This document shows positions 16,205-25,446 of a stretch of 64,000 bases of DNA, one piece after another. A model generated the notes under the pieces. The model did not search any database and was not told where the DNA came from. It worked only from the letters and a program-made list of their open reading frames with translations. Both the position numbers and the translations under genes were made by a program. The stretch comes from Agrobacterium larrymoorei (GTDB taxonomy: Bacteria; Pseudomonadota; Alphaproteobacteria; Rhizobiales; Rhizobiaceae): assembly GCF_013322225.1 (NCBI RefSeq), contig NZ_JAAMFB010000024.1:1-64000 (forward strand), written 5' to 3'. Each line of letters opens with the position of its first letter. Positions within the stretch are counted from its first letter, which is position 1.

Positions 16205-16705
16205 GTGAGCACCGAAACCCCGCCCGTCGCCATCATCATGGGTAGCCAGTCCGACTGGGAAACCATGAAGAATGCCGCAGATACGCTGGATGCACTCGAC
16301 ATCGAATATGAAGCGCGCATCGTTTCCGCGCATCGTACACCGGAACGGCTGTTCAACTTTGCGACAGGCGCGCGTGGAGAAGGCTTCAAGGTCATCATCG
16401 CCGGAGCAGGCGGTGCCGCTCACCTCCCCGGCATGGCCGCCGCCATGACGCCGCTCCCCGTATTCGGCGTTCCGGTCCAGTCGAAAACCATGTCAGGTCA
16501 GGACAGCCTCTATTCCATCGTGCAGATGCCCGCCGGAATTCCGGTCGGCACGCTTGCCATCGGCAGGGCAGGCGCCATCAACGCCGCCCTTCTGGCCGCA
16601 GCGGTTCTGGCGCTGTCCGACGAAGACCTTGCCGACCGTCTGGATGAATACCGCGCCCGCCAGACGGCCTCCGTTGCCGAATACCCCATGGATAACCCGC
16701 AATGA
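16205..16705 (+). CDS. purE: N5-carboxyaminoimidazole ribonucleotide mutase
   Basis: A 166-residue class I PurE that converts N5-CAIR to CAIR in purine synthesis. GSQSDW near the N terminus, SAHRTPE, and [11 protein letters not shown] form the known active site. The GTG at 16205 has GGAGAG just upstream and gives the family length; a TTG at 16184 would overlap the previous gene. It overlaps purK by 4 bp (ATGA), as expected for a coupled pair. Confidence 0.96.
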   Translation: MSTETPPVAIIMGSQSDWETMKNAADTLDALDIEYEARIVSAHRTPERLFNFATGARGEGFKVIIAGAGGAAHLPGMAAAMTPLPVFGVPVQSKTMSGQDSLYSIVQMPAGIPVGTLAIGRAGAINAALLAAAVLALSDEDLADRLDEYRARQTASVAEYPMDNPQ

Positions 16706-17811
16706 CCTCTGGAAAGATGGGGAAATCTGGAACGATCGGCATCATCGGCGGCGGTCAGCTTGGCCGCATGCTGGCCATGGCCGCAGCCCGCCTCAACTTC
16801 CGTACCGTGGTGCTGGAACCGCAGGCGGATTGTCCCGCAGCGCAGGTCTGCAACCGCCAGATCGTCGCAGCTTACGATGACGAGAAGGCGCTGGCGGAAC
16901 TGGCAAGCCTCTGCGATGTCGTGACCTACGAGTTCGAAAACGTCCCCGTGGTTGCCGCAGAAACGCTGGCTGCTTCCGTTCCGGTCTATCCGCCCGCGCA
17001 GGCGCTCAGCGCCTCGCAGGATCGCTTGACGGAAAAGCGCTTCCTCAATGATTGCGGCATTCCGACCGCTGACTTTCGCGCCGTCGACGATCAGGCCGGG
17101 CTTGAAGCCGCTCTTGCCGATTTCGGTGACAAGGGCGTGCTGAAGACCCGCCGCATGGGATACGATGGTAAAGGCCAGCGTGTTTTCAAGGGCAGCGAGG
17201 ATCTGAGCGGCGCATTCGAAGCACTCGGCAATGTTCCGCTCATTCTGGAAAGCTTCGTGCCGTTCGAGCGTGAAATTTCCATCATCGCCGCACGCTTTCA
17301 GGACGGCACCGTTACCTGTTACGATCCAGCGGAAAACGTGCATCTGAACGGTATTCTGCACACATCCACCGTTCCCGCCCAGCTTTCCGATGCGGCAAGA
17401 GCTGTGGCAGTCGAATCGGCTGAAAAGCTGCTGGGCGCGCTGAATTACGTCGGTGTCGTCGGCATCGAGTTCTTCGTGCTGCCGGATGGCTCGCTGGTCG
17501 CCAATGAAATGGCCCCCCGGGTTCACAATACAGGTCACTGGACAGAGGCCGCCTGCGTCGTATCGCAGTTCGAACAGCATATCCGCGCCGTTGCCGGTCT
17601 CGCACCGGGCAGCACGCAGCGCCATTCGGATTGTGTGATGACCAATCTGATAGGCGACGACATGAACGATGTGCCTGAATGGCTCAGGAAAAACGATTGT
17701 CTCGTCCATCTTTACGGCAAGACGGAAGCGCGTGCGGGCCGCAAAATGGGGCACGTCACGCAACTCGTCAACGCCGGAAACCTTAGAGTTTCCCGGCAAA
17801 ATGACTCTTAG
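16702..17811 (+). CDS. purK: N5-carboxyaminoimidazole ribonucleotide synthase
   Basis: A 369-residue ATP-grasp enzyme that makes N5-CAIR from AIR, bicarbonate and ATP, the step before PurE. The N-terminal [11 protein letters not shown] binding loop, the [20 protein letters not shown]-grasp loop, and the [13 protein letters not shown] magnesium/substrate segment are all present. It is translationally coupled to purE. Confidence 0.97.
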   Translation: MTSGKMGKSGTIGIIGGGQLGRMLAMAAARLNFRTVVLEPQADCPAAQVCNRQIVAAYDDEKALAELASLCDVVTYEFENVPVVAAETLAASVPVYPPAQALSASQDRLTEKRFLNDCGIPTADFRAVDDQAGLEAALADFGDKGVLKTRRMGYDGKGQRVFKGSEDLSGAFEALGNVPLILESFVPFEREISIIAARFQDGTVTCYDPAENVHLNGILHTSTVPAQLSDAARAVAVESAEKLLGALNYVGVVGIEFFVLPDGSLVANEMAPRVHNTGHWTEAACVVSQFEQHIRAVAGLAPGSTQRHSDCVMTNLIGDDMNDVPEWLRKNDCLVHLYGKTEARAGRKMGHVTQLVNAGNLRVSRQNDS

Positions 17812-17856
17812 CGTGTTGACAGGCAAGGGCTGACACGGTATCTGCCTGCCAACCGA

Positions 17857-17884
17857 AAAAGGCGCGCCCCCGTTGCGCGCTTTT
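17857..17884 (+). terminator. Intrinsic terminator after purK
   Basis: AAAAGGCGCGC pairs with GCGCGCTTTT around a short loop, 46 bp after the purK stop and before rpmJ. Confidence 0.82.
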
Positions 17885-17936
17885 GATTGTTTAGATTACG
17901 CGTGGCGAAAGCCTCGCCAAACTGCGGACCAGAAAA

Positions 17937-18062
17937 ATGAAGATCAAGAACTCGCTTAAAGCGCTTAAGGCTCGTCACCGCGACAACCGTCTGGTTCGCC
18001 GCAAGGGCCGCGTCTACATCATCAACAAGCAGAACCCACGCTTCAAGGCTCGTCAGGGCTGA
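17937..18062 (+). CDS. rpmJ: 50S ribosomal protein L36, cysteine-free form
   Basis: A 41-residue very basic protein ([18 protein letters not shown] start) ending [12 protein letters not shown], the cysteine-free L36 (YkgO-like) type. It binds 23S rRNA in the large subunit. It lacks the Cys3-His zinc site of the classical form, in parallel with the cysteine-free L31 of this window. It sits behind the purK terminator, so it must have its own promoter. Confidence 0.95.
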   Translation: MKIKNSLKALKARHRDNRLVRRKGRVYIINKQNPRFKARQG

Positions 18063-18137
18063 TTGCGGGTTGAATGTCATCTGCTTTACGTGAAGCGGAT
18101 CACATTGTTGATAGCAGACAAAAATCGATTTCAAAAT

Positions 18138-18172
18138 TGGCGCATGCAGATTATCGTGATCCGCATGCGCCA
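18138..18172. promoter_or_regulatory. 10-bp inverted repeat over the TPR gene start
   Basis: TGGCGCATGC (18138-18147) and GCATGCGCCA (18163-18172) are perfect arms with a 15-nt spacer. Each arm contains one of the two possible start codons of the downstream gene. In RNA it would be a stable hairpin; as DNA it could be an operator. Confidence 0.6.
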
Positions 18173-18770
18173 GTTTCGTTTTTGCACCCTTCTCATCGCG
18201 TCACTGATCCCGGCCCCTTTGGCCCTAAGCTCGATAGCGAGCGCGGCTGAGACGGTAACCGAGGCGCCCGCCGCGCCGCAGCAACAGCCGCAAGACACCG
18301 TTACCAATCTGTTTTCCAGCCTCAAGAAGGAACGCGACGCCAAAAAGGCACGCGTTATCGCTACCGAAATCGCTGGCGAATGGAGCGATTCCGGCAGCGC
18401 CACCATCAATCTTCTCATGAAATGGGCAGAGGAAGCCGCCGAAGAAAAACGCATGGCAGCGGCCTATGATTTTCTCGACCAGGCCATATTCCTGAACCCT
18501 GACTACGCTGGCGCATGGTATCGCCGCGCCATGGTTCACTTTGCCGATGGCGATCCCCGCAAGGCCATGGTGGACCTGAACAAGACACTGGAAAAAGAGC
18601 CGCGATACTTCCCCGCTCTTGCCAGCCTTGCCAATATTCTGGAAAGCACCGACCGAAACGAACTGGCGATGAAGGTGTGGACACAGTACCTGGCGCTCTA
18701 TCCCGGTGACACGGATGCGCAAAAGGAAGTCAGCGATCTTTCCGAAAAACTGGCTGGCACCCGCAGTTAA
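18165..18770 (+). CDS. Secreted tetratricopeptide-repeat protein
   Basis: A 201-residue protein with a clean signal peptide (MRQFRFCTLLIASLIPAPLA, cut after ASA) and two to three TPR units around residues 95-180 (YDFLDQAIFLNPDYAGAWYR, DLNKTLEKEPRYFPAL). TPRs mediate protein-protein contacts, here in the periplasm. ATG 18165 is preferred for the signal peptide; ATG 18144 is the alternative. Neither has a good ribosome binding site, and both lie inside the inverted repeat. Confidence 0.8.
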   Translation: MRQFRFCTLLIASLIPAPLALSSIASAAETVTEAPAAPQQQPQDTVTNLFSSLKKERDAKKARVIATEIAGEWSDSGSATINLLMKWAEEAAEEKRMAAAYDFLDQAIFLNPDYAGAWYRRAMVHFADGDPRKAMVDLNKTLEKEPRYFPALASLANILESTDRNELAMKVWTQYLALYPGDTDAQKEVSDLSEKLAGTRS

Positions 18771-18984
18771 GGCCGAACCGGCTGCGAAGAGCCTGCCCGC
18801 AGTCTCGTTCGGTGCGATAGGCCGCGGCTCCTGGAACGCTTCATTGATGCAGATTTGCCACGTTGCCGGTTTTGTCATGCTGACGAGGAACAGGTGAATA
18901 CCAAATGTCGTTGGCTTGCAATACATCCAAACTCAAGCCATGGTCTGGCATAGGACATCGACAAGAATCGCAGGAGATGACGTC

Positions 18985-19353
18985 ATGAAGTTCAAGACAA
19001 GCGCAGCTTTGTTAATGGCCGCAATTGCTGCATCTTCCTGCGCTCCCGCATCGAACGCGCCGCGCCCCATGCCTTCGGTTTCGCAGCGTCCAGCGGTAGA
19101 CGGTCGCTGGATCGACCGCAACGGTATCGTGTCCACGTTCCAGAGTGGAGCCTTCTCCACGCGGTCCACCGACACCAATACCCTGCTGGCCTCCGGCACC
19201 TATGTCGCACTTTCGCCGACGCTGTATGAGATCAACATGACCTCCCTGGTCCGCAACACACAGTCTCGCGTCAACTGCGCCCTGATCTCGCCCGGTCAGC
19301 TCAACTGCACGACGGACACGAACAGCCAGTTCACGCTGACACGCCAAGGCTGA
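18985..19353 (+). CDS. Omp10-like outer membrane lipoprotein
   Basis: A 122-residue lipoprotein with signal peptide and lipobox ending at Cys19 (AASSC). The mature domain [18 protein letters not shown]...[13 protein letters not shown] and [15 protein letters not shown] follows, from memory, the Brucella lipoprotein Omp10 almost motif by motif. It should sit in the outer membrane. AGGAG 8 nt upstream fixes the start at 18985. The preceding 214 bp hold no gene that can be supported. Confidence 0.85.
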   Translation: MKFKTSAALLMAAIAASSCAPASNAPRPMPSVSQRPAVDGRWIDRNGIVSTFQSGAFSTRSTDTNTLLASGTYVALSPTLYEINMTSLVRNTQSRVNCALISPGQLNCTTDTNSQFTLTRQG

Positions 19354-19378
19354 TATCAGCGAAATCGACTTCTCTTCA

Positions 19379-19405
19379 ACGCGCGCGTGTAGCGCGCGTT
19401 TTTTA
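19379..19405 (+). terminator. Intrinsic terminator after Omp10-like gene
   Basis: Perfect stem ACGCGCGC-GTGTA-GCGCGCGT followed by a T run. Confidence 0.93.
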
Positions 19406-19551
19406 TTGCCTGAACACTGTCATAATTCCACTTGCGGCAGATGCCGTGAGATGAAAACATGTGGCCGGAACGGATGTCATAATTTTCTAATAATGCTTCG
19501 GATGGACGAGCCGCGAGCCCGATCGACAGGTAAAACAGGAGAGAAACTACG

Positions 19552-21471
19552 ATGAACAGAGTTTTGAGATTTGGTCTGATGACGGCATCGGCCATGGCAC
19601 TTTCGGCAGGTGCGGCGCTTGCCGACTATCAACTCAACATTCTCCACATCAACGACCTTCATTCCCGCCTCGAGGCGATCAATAAATCCGATTCGACCTG
19701 CTCTTCCGCAGATGCCCAGAAAAACGAGTGCTTCGGTGGCATTGCCCGCGTAAAAAGCGCCATCGACGCGCGCCGCTCCGAGCTCGGCGCGAACGCCAAT
19801 ATTCTGGTTCTCGATGCAGGCGACCAGTTTCAGGGTTCGCTCTTCTACACCCAGTACAAGAGCGGCCCCGTTGCCGAATTCATGAACGGCATAGGCTTCG
19901 ATGCCATGGCCATCGGCAACCATGAATTCGACGATGGCCCGACAGAACTGCTCAAGCTCATCGAAGCCGCAAAATTCCCGATCATTTCCGGCAACACCAA
20001 GGCAGCAGACGGCTCCGAGGTGAAGGACAAGTTCAAGGGCTACATCATCAAGGAAATGGGTGGCCAGAAGGTTGCCGTCGTTTCCGTTCTCGCCACCGAC
20101 ACCAACGAAACGTCCTCGCCCGGCGACAAGATCACCTTCGAGGATGAGGTCGAGTACCTCAATGGCGCGGTCAAGGAAATCCAGGATCAGGGCGTCAACA
20201 AGATCGTCGTGCTTTCGCATGTCGGCTATGTCCGCGATCAAGAAATCGCCAAGGCCGTGGACGGCATCGACGTGATCGTTGGCGGCCACAGCCATACGCT
20301 GCTTTCCAGCACCGACCCGAAGGCCGCAGGCCCCTACCCGACGCTGGTCAAGAACCCATCGGGCGTCGATGTCCCAATCGTCACCGCCTATGCCTATTCG
20401 AAATATGTCGGCGACCTTACCGTCACATTCGATGACAATGGCGTCGTGAAATCCACCAGCGGCGCACCGAAGCTGCTCGACGCTTCCGTTACGCCGGATG
20501 AGGCGTTCACCAAGCGCGTGGCTGAACTGGCCGCTCCTTTGGAAGAAATGAAGGCCAAGGAGATCGGCAGCAGCGAGGGCGCCATCGATGGCTCCCGCGA
20601 AGTCTGCCGCGCCAAGGAATGCTCCATGGGCAACCTTGTGTCCGACGCGCTTCTCGACCGCGTGAAGGATCAGGGCATCACCATCGCCATCCAGAACGGC
20701 GGCGGCTTGCGCGCGTCCATCGATGCAGGTCCGGTCACCATGGGCGAAGTGCTGACGGTGCTGCCGTTCCAGAACTCCATTGCCACCTTCCAGATCAAGG
20801 GTGCCGACCTGAAGGCCGCGCTTGAAAACGGCACAAGCCAGATCGAACAGGGCGCGGGCCGCTTCGTTCAGACCGCTGGCCTGAAATACAGCTTCGACCG
20901 CTCCAAGCCTGCTGGCAGCCGCATCGTGTCCGTGGAAGTCAAGGAAGGCGACAACTTCGTAGCCCTCGATCCGGAAAAGACCTATGGCGTCGTGACCAAC
21001 AACTACACGCGCACCGGCGGCGACGGCTTCAAGGTCTTCAACGATAAGGCCATCAATGCCTATGACTTCGGACCAAGCCTCGAAGATGCAGTTGCCGCCT
21101 ATATCGGCGCAAACAGCCCTTACAAGCCATATACCGATGGCCGCGTAACGGACGTGACGCCTGCCGATTACGTCGCACCGCCAAAGGAAGCGGCCGCACC
21201 TGCTGCTGCTCCCGCAGCACCAGCCGCTCCGGCACCAACCGCTCAGGCTCCAGCGCCTGCCCCAGCCGCCCCAACATCGGCAACGCCTGCCCCGGCAACC
21301 ACCGCTGCTGCGGCTGCGAAATACGTCGTTGCCCGTGGTGACTCGCTCTGGAAAATCGCCGTGGAAAAATATGGCGACGGCCTGCAGTGGAAAAAGATCG
21401 CCGAGGCCAACAAGTTGAGCCGCCCGAACCACATCGAAGTGGGTGAAGAACTGAACGTTCCAGCGAACTGA
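19552..21471 (+). CDS. Secreted 5'-nucleotidase with C-terminal LysM domain
   Basis: A 639-residue periplasmic enzyme with signal peptide (cut after ALA). The metallophosphatase domain shows HINDLH (32-37), DAGDQF (88-93), GNHEFD (122-127) and GGHSHT (244-249), which hold two metal ions. The 5'-nucleotidase C-terminal domain follows (NGGGLRASI). An Ala/Pro linker of about 50 residues leads to a LysM peptidoglycan-binding domain (YVVARGDSLWKIA...VGEELNVP). It likely releases phosphate from extracellular nucleotides while anchored to the cell wall. Confidence 0.94.
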   Translation: MNRVLRFGLMTASAMALSAGAALADYQLNILHINDLHSRLEAINKSDSTCSSADAQKNECFGGIARVKSAIDARRSELGANANILVLDAGDQFQGSLFYTQYKSGPVAEFMNGIGFDAMAIGNHEFDDGPTELLKLIEAAKFPIISGNTKAADGSEVKDKFKGYIIKEMGGQKVAVVSVLATDTNETSSPGDKITFEDEVEYLNGAVKEIQDQGVNKIVVLSHVGYVRDQEIAKAVDGIDVIVGGHSHTLLSSTDPKAAGPYPTLVKNPSGVDVPIVTAYAYSKYVGDLTVTFDDNGVVKSTSGAPKLLDASVTPDEAFTKRVAELAAPLEEMKAKEIGSSEGAIDGSREVCRAKECSMGNLVSDALLDRVKDQGITIAIQNGGGLRASIDAGPVTMGEVLTVLPFQNSIATFQIKGADLKAALENGTSQIEQGAGRFVQTAGLKYSFDRSKPAGSRIVSVEVKEGDNFVALDPEKTYGVVTNNYTRTGGDGFKVFNDKAINAYDFGPSLEDAVAAYIGANSPYKPYTDGRVTDVTPADYVAPPKEAAAPAAAPAAPAAPAPTAQAPAPAPAAPTSATPAPATTAAAAAKYVVARGDSLWKIAVEKYGDGLQWKKIAEANKLSRPNHIEVGEELNVPAN

Positions 21472-21495
21472 TCTTCATCATCTGCATCATCGAGA

Positions 21496-21525
21496 AGCCG
21501 GCTTACATGGTGAGCCGGCTTTTTA
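21496..21525 (+). terminator. Intrinsic terminator after 5'-nucleotidase
   Basis: AGCCGGCT / AGCCGGCT stem (self-complementary arms) with an 9-nt loop and a T run. Confidence 0.9.
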
Positions 21526-21560
21526 TTGTGCTCATGCCCCCCAACGCCCGATGCCTGACA

Positions 21561-21588
21561 AAAAAATCGCCGCAGTTGCGGCGATTTC
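21561..21588 (-). terminator. Intrinsic terminator after gapR
   Basis: AAATCGCCGCA / TGCGGCGATTT stem with a long A run on the left, serving minus-strand transcripts. Confidence 0.9.
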
Positions 21589-21630
21589 GTTCAATCCGAA
21601 TATGGCTTCCCTCATTGAGGAAAAGCGAAA

Positions 21631-21885
21631 TTATTCCATGCCGAGCGCGGCCATATAGGTCTGGAGAATAGTCTCTTCCTCGATACGCTCATTGGCATCC
21701 TTCTTGCGCAGACGGATGATGGTGCGGATCGCCTTGGTGTCGTAGCCACGGCCCTTGGCTTCACCCATCACGTCCTTGATATCGCCCTGGATCGCGGCCT
21801 TTTCTTCTTCGAGGCGCTCTACACGTTCGATGAACTGGCGCAGTTCGGCGGCGGCTACGGTCTCGGTTGTGGCTGTTTCATCCAT
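21631..21885 (-). CDS. gapR: GapR, AT-rich DNA-binding nucleoid protein (DUF2312)
   Basis: An 84-residue helical protein with the DUF2312 core [20 protein letters not shown] and [19 protein letters not shown]. The Caulobacter member GapR is a nucleoid protein that encircles overtwisted AT-rich DNA and stimulates topoisomerase action during replication. GAAGGA lies 8 nt upstream of the start. Upstream on the same strand are the DUF1244 gene and an amidohydrolase, a gene order seen in related rhizobia. Confidence 0.9.
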   Translation of the reverse strand: MDETATTETVAAAELRQFIERVERLEEEKAAIQGDIKDVMGEAKGRGYDTKAIRTIIRLRKKDANERIEEETILQTYMAALGME

Positions 21886-22037
21886 CGTTCAATCCTTCGT
21901 GGTGGCGGCTCCTGGCAGAGCCCTGTTCGTTTCATGGCGTTATCATCGCCCTGCGGTCCGTTCCGGCCCGCGCAAATTCCCAGCTGGTGAACTGCCCGCC
22001 TGCGAGCCTCACGTCAAGCCGATTCAACACAGCGGGC

Positions 22038-22343
22038 TTATTCCTGCGGACGGTTCCGCTCAAAGGCGGCTTTCTGCGCATCACCCGCTTCGCTTTGATG
22101 CAGACGCTTCCAGTCTTCGTAAGGCATTCCATAAACGATTTCGCGGGCCTCGTCCTTGCCGATCGGCCTGCCTGCTTCCTTTGCCGCATCGGCATACCAG
22201 TTGGACAGGCAGTTGCGGCAAAAACCGGCCAGATTCATCATGTCGATGTTCTGCACATCCGTCCGTTCACGAAGATGCTTCACAAGCCTGCGGAAAGCGG
22301 CGGCTTCGAATTCCATCTGCTGCTGTTCGCTCAATTGCGTCAT
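22038..22343 (-). CDS. DUF1244 family protein
   Basis: A 101-residue cytosolic protein with the family block TDVQNIDMMNLAGFCRNCLSNW and the EIVYGMPYEDWK segment; the FCRNC pair of cysteines is conserved. Function is unknown. GGAGA five nt upstream supports ATG 22343 over the GTG at 22355. The amidohydrolase stop is only 15 bp upstream, so the genes form an operon. Confidence 0.85.
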   Translation of the reverse strand: MTQLSEQQQMEFEAAAFRRLVKHLRERTDVQNIDMMNLAGFCRNCLSNWYADAAKEAGRPIGKDEAREIVYGMPYEDWKRLHQSEAGDAQKAAFERNRPQE

Positions 22344-22358
22344 CCCGCTCTCCACTTT

Positions 22359-23147
22359 TCAATAGGGCCCTGTTCGCGAGGCAAACTGGTGATAGTCGTG
22401 CAGCGTGGGATCGTCATTCATTGCGGCAAAAATGGGAGCGAGACGCTCAGCCCAGCTTTCGATCCCCGCTTCATCCCCGATCAAATCCTGCCGCACCTCC
22501 AGAAGCGCGTGGGGAATACCCTTCACCATGCAATGGCGATACATGGTGTCGCCTTTCAGCGCTCCGTCGTAAGGCTCATTATCTCCCACCAGAATGTCAC
22601 CGCCGGCACGAAGATGCGCAATCAGCGGCAGAACGGCGCGGTGATCGGTATCCCACAGCACCGCAGCGTGCCACGGGCGCGGCACCGTCTTCCAGAACGG
22701 CGTGTAGGAATGCAGCGAAAACACCAGCGGCGCTTTTGCAGATGCTTCGGCAGCCTTTGCAAGCACCCTGTCCACAGCCTTGTGATAGGGCCGGTGATAG
22801 CTGTTGAGCCGCAAATCCCATTCCTCGGCACTGATCGGATGATTGCCGGGGACGACTGCGCCATCGGAAATCTTCATGATCAGCGTCGGGTCATCCTCGC
22901 CACGATTGGGATCGATCAGCAGTCTTGAGAACCGGCTCATCACCGCTGGAACGCCAAGCCGGGCAGCCAGCTTTCGCGTTAGCCCTTCGATACCGATGTC
23001 ATAAGCGATATGACGGTGAAAAGCGGTTTGCGGAAGACCGAGATTGCCGTAAGCTTGTGGTAGAAGGTTGGTGGCGTGGTCTGCAATAAGAACCATGCCT
23101 TTGTCATAATCGCCTTCTATGATTTCGTATGGCTGGAAGTCTGACAT
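22359..23147 (-). CDS. N-formylglutamate amidohydrolase family protein
   Basis: A 262-residue putative zinc hydrolase. ADHATNLLP, RFSRLLIDPNRGEDDP and LVFSLHSYTP correspond to the metal-binding and substrate segments of the FGase family. It belongs to the predicted branch rather than the HutG branch; a second, HutG-like member lies at 60627-61511. The true substrate is unproven. It heads a three-gene minus-strand operon ending with gapR. Confidence 0.87.
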   Translation of the reverse strand: MSDFQPYEIIEGDYDKGMVLIADHATNLLPQAYGNLGLPQTAFHRHIAYDIGIEGLTRKLAARLGVPAVMSRFSRLLIDPNRGEDDPTLIMKISDGAVVPGNHPISAEEWDLRLNSYHRPYHKAVDRVLAKAAEASAKAPLVFSLHSYTPFWKTVPRPWHAAVLWDTDHRAVLPLIAHLRAGGDILVGDNEPYDGALKGDTMYRHCMVKGIPHALLEVRQDLIGDEAGIESWAERLAPIFAAMNDDPTLHDYHQFASRTGPY

Positions 23148-23340
23148 ATTGGATTTCTGAGGCCGATAAGGGAGAGACGCTTGATGGCATGGCTCGACGC
23201 CAGGCGCAAGTTTGGACGCTTAAACAGCCATCGTCAGCACCGCACAAGAGACCCCACCAGAAATATAATCGATTGAAGTCGCGTTGACATTCTTGGGCGT
23301 CCGCGCCAAGAAGTGTTTTCATTATAACCATGGAATCCGG

Positions 23341-23823
23341 ATGGACGCCGTGACACAGACATTCTCCGCTCTCCTTGCGAAATACCGGCGCGCGATCCGC
23401 TATCTTTCCGCAGCCGCCGTTCTCAGCTCTCCCCTCTTCATTGCCCAGCCCGCGCTGGCCGATTTTCGCGTCTGCAACAGCACGCAGAACCTCGTCGGCG
23501 TCGCCATCGGCTACCGTGCGCAGGAAGGCTGGGTCAGCGAAGGCTGGTGGCAGGTTCCGGCATCGACCTGCGCAACGCTGATCGAAGGCGAGCTGCAGTC
23601 GCGCTATTATTATCTCTATGCCGAAGATGCTGCCCGTGGCGGCCGCTGGACTGGCGACGTCAACATGTGCGTGGCGGAAAACGAGTTCAAGATCAACGGC
23701 GTCGATGATTGCTATGCCCGCAGTTTCCAGCGAATGGGCTTCAAGGAATACGATACGGGCCGACAGGGAAGCTGGATGGTCCAGCTTTCAGATACACCAG
23801 GCACACAGGAAAGTCAGAACTGA
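23341..23823 (+). CDS. Secreted DUF1036 protein
   Basis: A 160-residue protein with a long signal peptide (cut near QPALA) and a DUF1036 domain (FRVCNSTQNLVGVAIGYR, EGWVSEGWWQVPASTCATLI). The cysteines at CNST, STCAT, NMCVA and DDCYA probably form disulfides in the periplasm. Function unknown. Its stop overlaps the pyruvate kinase start by one base, so the two are co-transcribed, an odd pairing of a periplasmic protein with a glycolytic enzyme. Confidence 0.87.
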   Translation: MDAVTQTFSALLAKYRRAIRYLSAAAVLSSPLFIAQPALADFRVCNSTQNLVGVAIGYRAQEGWVSEGWWQVPASTCATLIEGELQSRYYYLYAEDAARGGRWTGDVNMCVAENEFKINGVDDCYARSFQRMGFKEYDTGRQGSWMVQLSDTPGTQESQN

Positions 23824-25262
23824 TGAAGCGTAATCGCAAAGTCAAAATCCTTGCAACTCTCGGCCCAGCTTCGGCAGAAGAGGCGATGATCGAGAAGCTC
23901 CATCAGGCAGGCGCCGATCTTTTCCGTATCAACATGAGCCACGCCAGCCATGACGTGATGCGCACCCTCATCCAGCGCATCCGTTCGGTTGAAAGCCGCA
24001 ATGGTCGCCCCATTGGAATTCTGGCAGACCTTCAGGGCCCGAAGCTGCGCGTCGGCAAGTTTGCAGAGACGAAGGTCGATCTCGCTCCCGGCCAGACCTT
24101 CACCCTCGACAACAACGAAGCCCCCGGCGACAAGAACCGCGTTTTCCTGCCGCACCCGGAAATTCTGGAAGCCGTAAAGCCTGGCGACCGCCTGCTGATC
24201 GATGACGGCAAGCTGCATCTGCGCGCTGAAAAATGCGATGGCAAGAGCATCGTCACAACTGTGGTCTCCGGCACCAAGATTTCCGACCGCAAGGGCATCA
24301 GCCTTCCTGATACGCTGCTCGGCGTCGGCGTGCTGACCGATAAGGATCGCGCCGACCTAGATGCAGTTCTCGCCACCGATGAAGTCGACTGGGTTGCGCT
24401 TTCCTTCGTTCAGCGCCCGGAAGATCTGGTCGAAGTACGCAAGATTGCAGGCGGCCGTGTGGGACTGATGTCGAAGATCGAGAAGCCGCAGGCCATCGAG
24501 CGCATTGAGGAAATCATCGAGCTTTCCGATGCGCTGATGGTGGCCCGTGGCGACCTTGGCGTGGAAATGCCGCTTGAAGCTGTTCCCGGCATACAGAAGC
24601 AACTGACTCGCGCTTGCCGCAAGGCTGGCAAGCCGGTCGTCGTTGCAACACAGATGCTGGAATCGATGATTTCTGCACCTGTCCCGACCCGCGCCGAAGT
24701 CTCCGACGTGGCGACTGCCGTGTTCGAAGGCGCGGATGCGATCATGCTGTCTGCCGAATCCGCATCGGGCGACTATCCGGTTGAAGCAGTGTCGACCATG
24801 GCGTCGATTGCGCACACCGTGGAGCAGGACCCGCATTATTCCAACATCATCTACGCGCAGCGCGCCCAGCCGGAAGCAACCGGTGCCGACGCGATCTCGC
24901 TCGCAGCCCGCCAGATCGCCGAGACGCTGAGCCTGTCGGCCATCGTGACGTACACCTCTTCCGGCACCACCGGCCTTCGCGCCGCCCGTGAGCGCCCGCA
25001 GGTTCCGATCATCGCGCTCTCGCCAATCATCCAGACCGCACGCCGCCTGTCGGTCGTCTGGGGTCTGCACTGCGTGGTTACAGGCGATGCCAGCGACCTT
25101 GACGACATGGTCAACCGTGCATGTCGCATTGTCGTAGCCGAAGGCTTCGGCAAGCCGGGCGACCGCATCATCATCTCCGCTGGCGTCCCCCTCGGCACCC
25201 CCGGCGCCACCAACATGGTCCGCATCGCCTCCATCGGCTCGGACGGCCAAAGCGGCGTTTGA
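23823..25262 (+). CDS. pyk: Pyruvate kinase
   Basis: A 479-residue enzyme that makes pyruvate and ATP from phosphoenolpyruvate and ADP. KILATLGPAS with the INMSHAS segment, the catalytic MSKIEKPQ lysine loop, and MVARGDLGVEMPLE are the standard PK motifs. The C-terminal regulatory domain is complete. Translation starts at the ATG overlapping the DUF1036 stop, with AGGAAAG upstream. A terminator follows. Confidence 0.97.
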   Translation: MKRNRKVKILATLGPASAEEAMIEKLHQAGADLFRINMSHASHDVMRTLIQRIRSVESRNGRPIGILADLQGPKLRVGKFAETKVDLAPGQTFTLDNNEAPGDKNRVFLPHPEILEAVKPGDRLLIDDGKLHLRAEKCDGKSIVTTVVSGTKISDRKGISLPDTLLGVGVLTDKDRADLDAVLATDEVDWVALSFVQRPEDLVEVRKIAGGRVGLMSKIEKPQAIERIEEIIELSDALMVARGDLGVEMPLEAVPGIQKQLTRACRKAGKPVVVATQMLESMISAPVPTRAEVSDVATAVFEGADAIMLSAESASGDYPVEAVSTMASIAHTVEQDPHYSNIIYAQRAQPEATGADAISLAARQIAETLSLSAIVTYTSSGTTGLRAARERPQVPIIALSPIIQTARRLSVVWGLHCVVTGDASDLDDMVNRACRIVVAEGFGKPGDRIIISAGVPLGTPGATNMVRIASIGSDGQSGV

Positions 25263-25285
25263 TTTTCAGGACGTTTCCAACAAAC

Positions 25286-25313
25286 AAAACCCGCCAGCGA
25301 TGGCGGGTTTTTT
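25286..25313 (+). terminator. Intrinsic terminator after pyk
   Basis: AAACCCGCCA-GCGA-TGGCGGGTTT with a T run. Confidence 0.93.
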
Positions 25314-25407
25314 GTTGCCCGAGACGCTATACCCGTACTCGTTTTGCTTTTATTTCTTACGGAATAGCCGTCGATTTATACCTGAGACCATTTATTTATT
25401 TTAATTG

Positions 25408-25432
25408 AAATAGTGCGTCAAATGCACTATTT
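25408..25432. promoter_or_regulatory. Operator-like inverted repeat before DUF4160 gene
   Basis: AAATAGTGC (25408-25416) and GCACTATTT (25424-25432) are perfect 9-bp arms around a 7-nt spacer, 14 bp before the DUF4160 start. This is where a self-regulating toxin-antitoxin operon would have its operator. Confidence 0.6.
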
Positions 25433-25446
25433 AGAGATTGTAACGG

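Noticed and set aside
16510..17826. 438-codon minus-strand frame opposite purEK
   Set aside because: Antisense to purE and purK, both with full active-site motifs.
19477..21432. 651-codon minus-strand frame opposite the 5'-nucleotidase
   Set aside because: Glycine/arginine-rich with no motifs, and exactly antisense to a gene whose motifs and signal peptide are clear.
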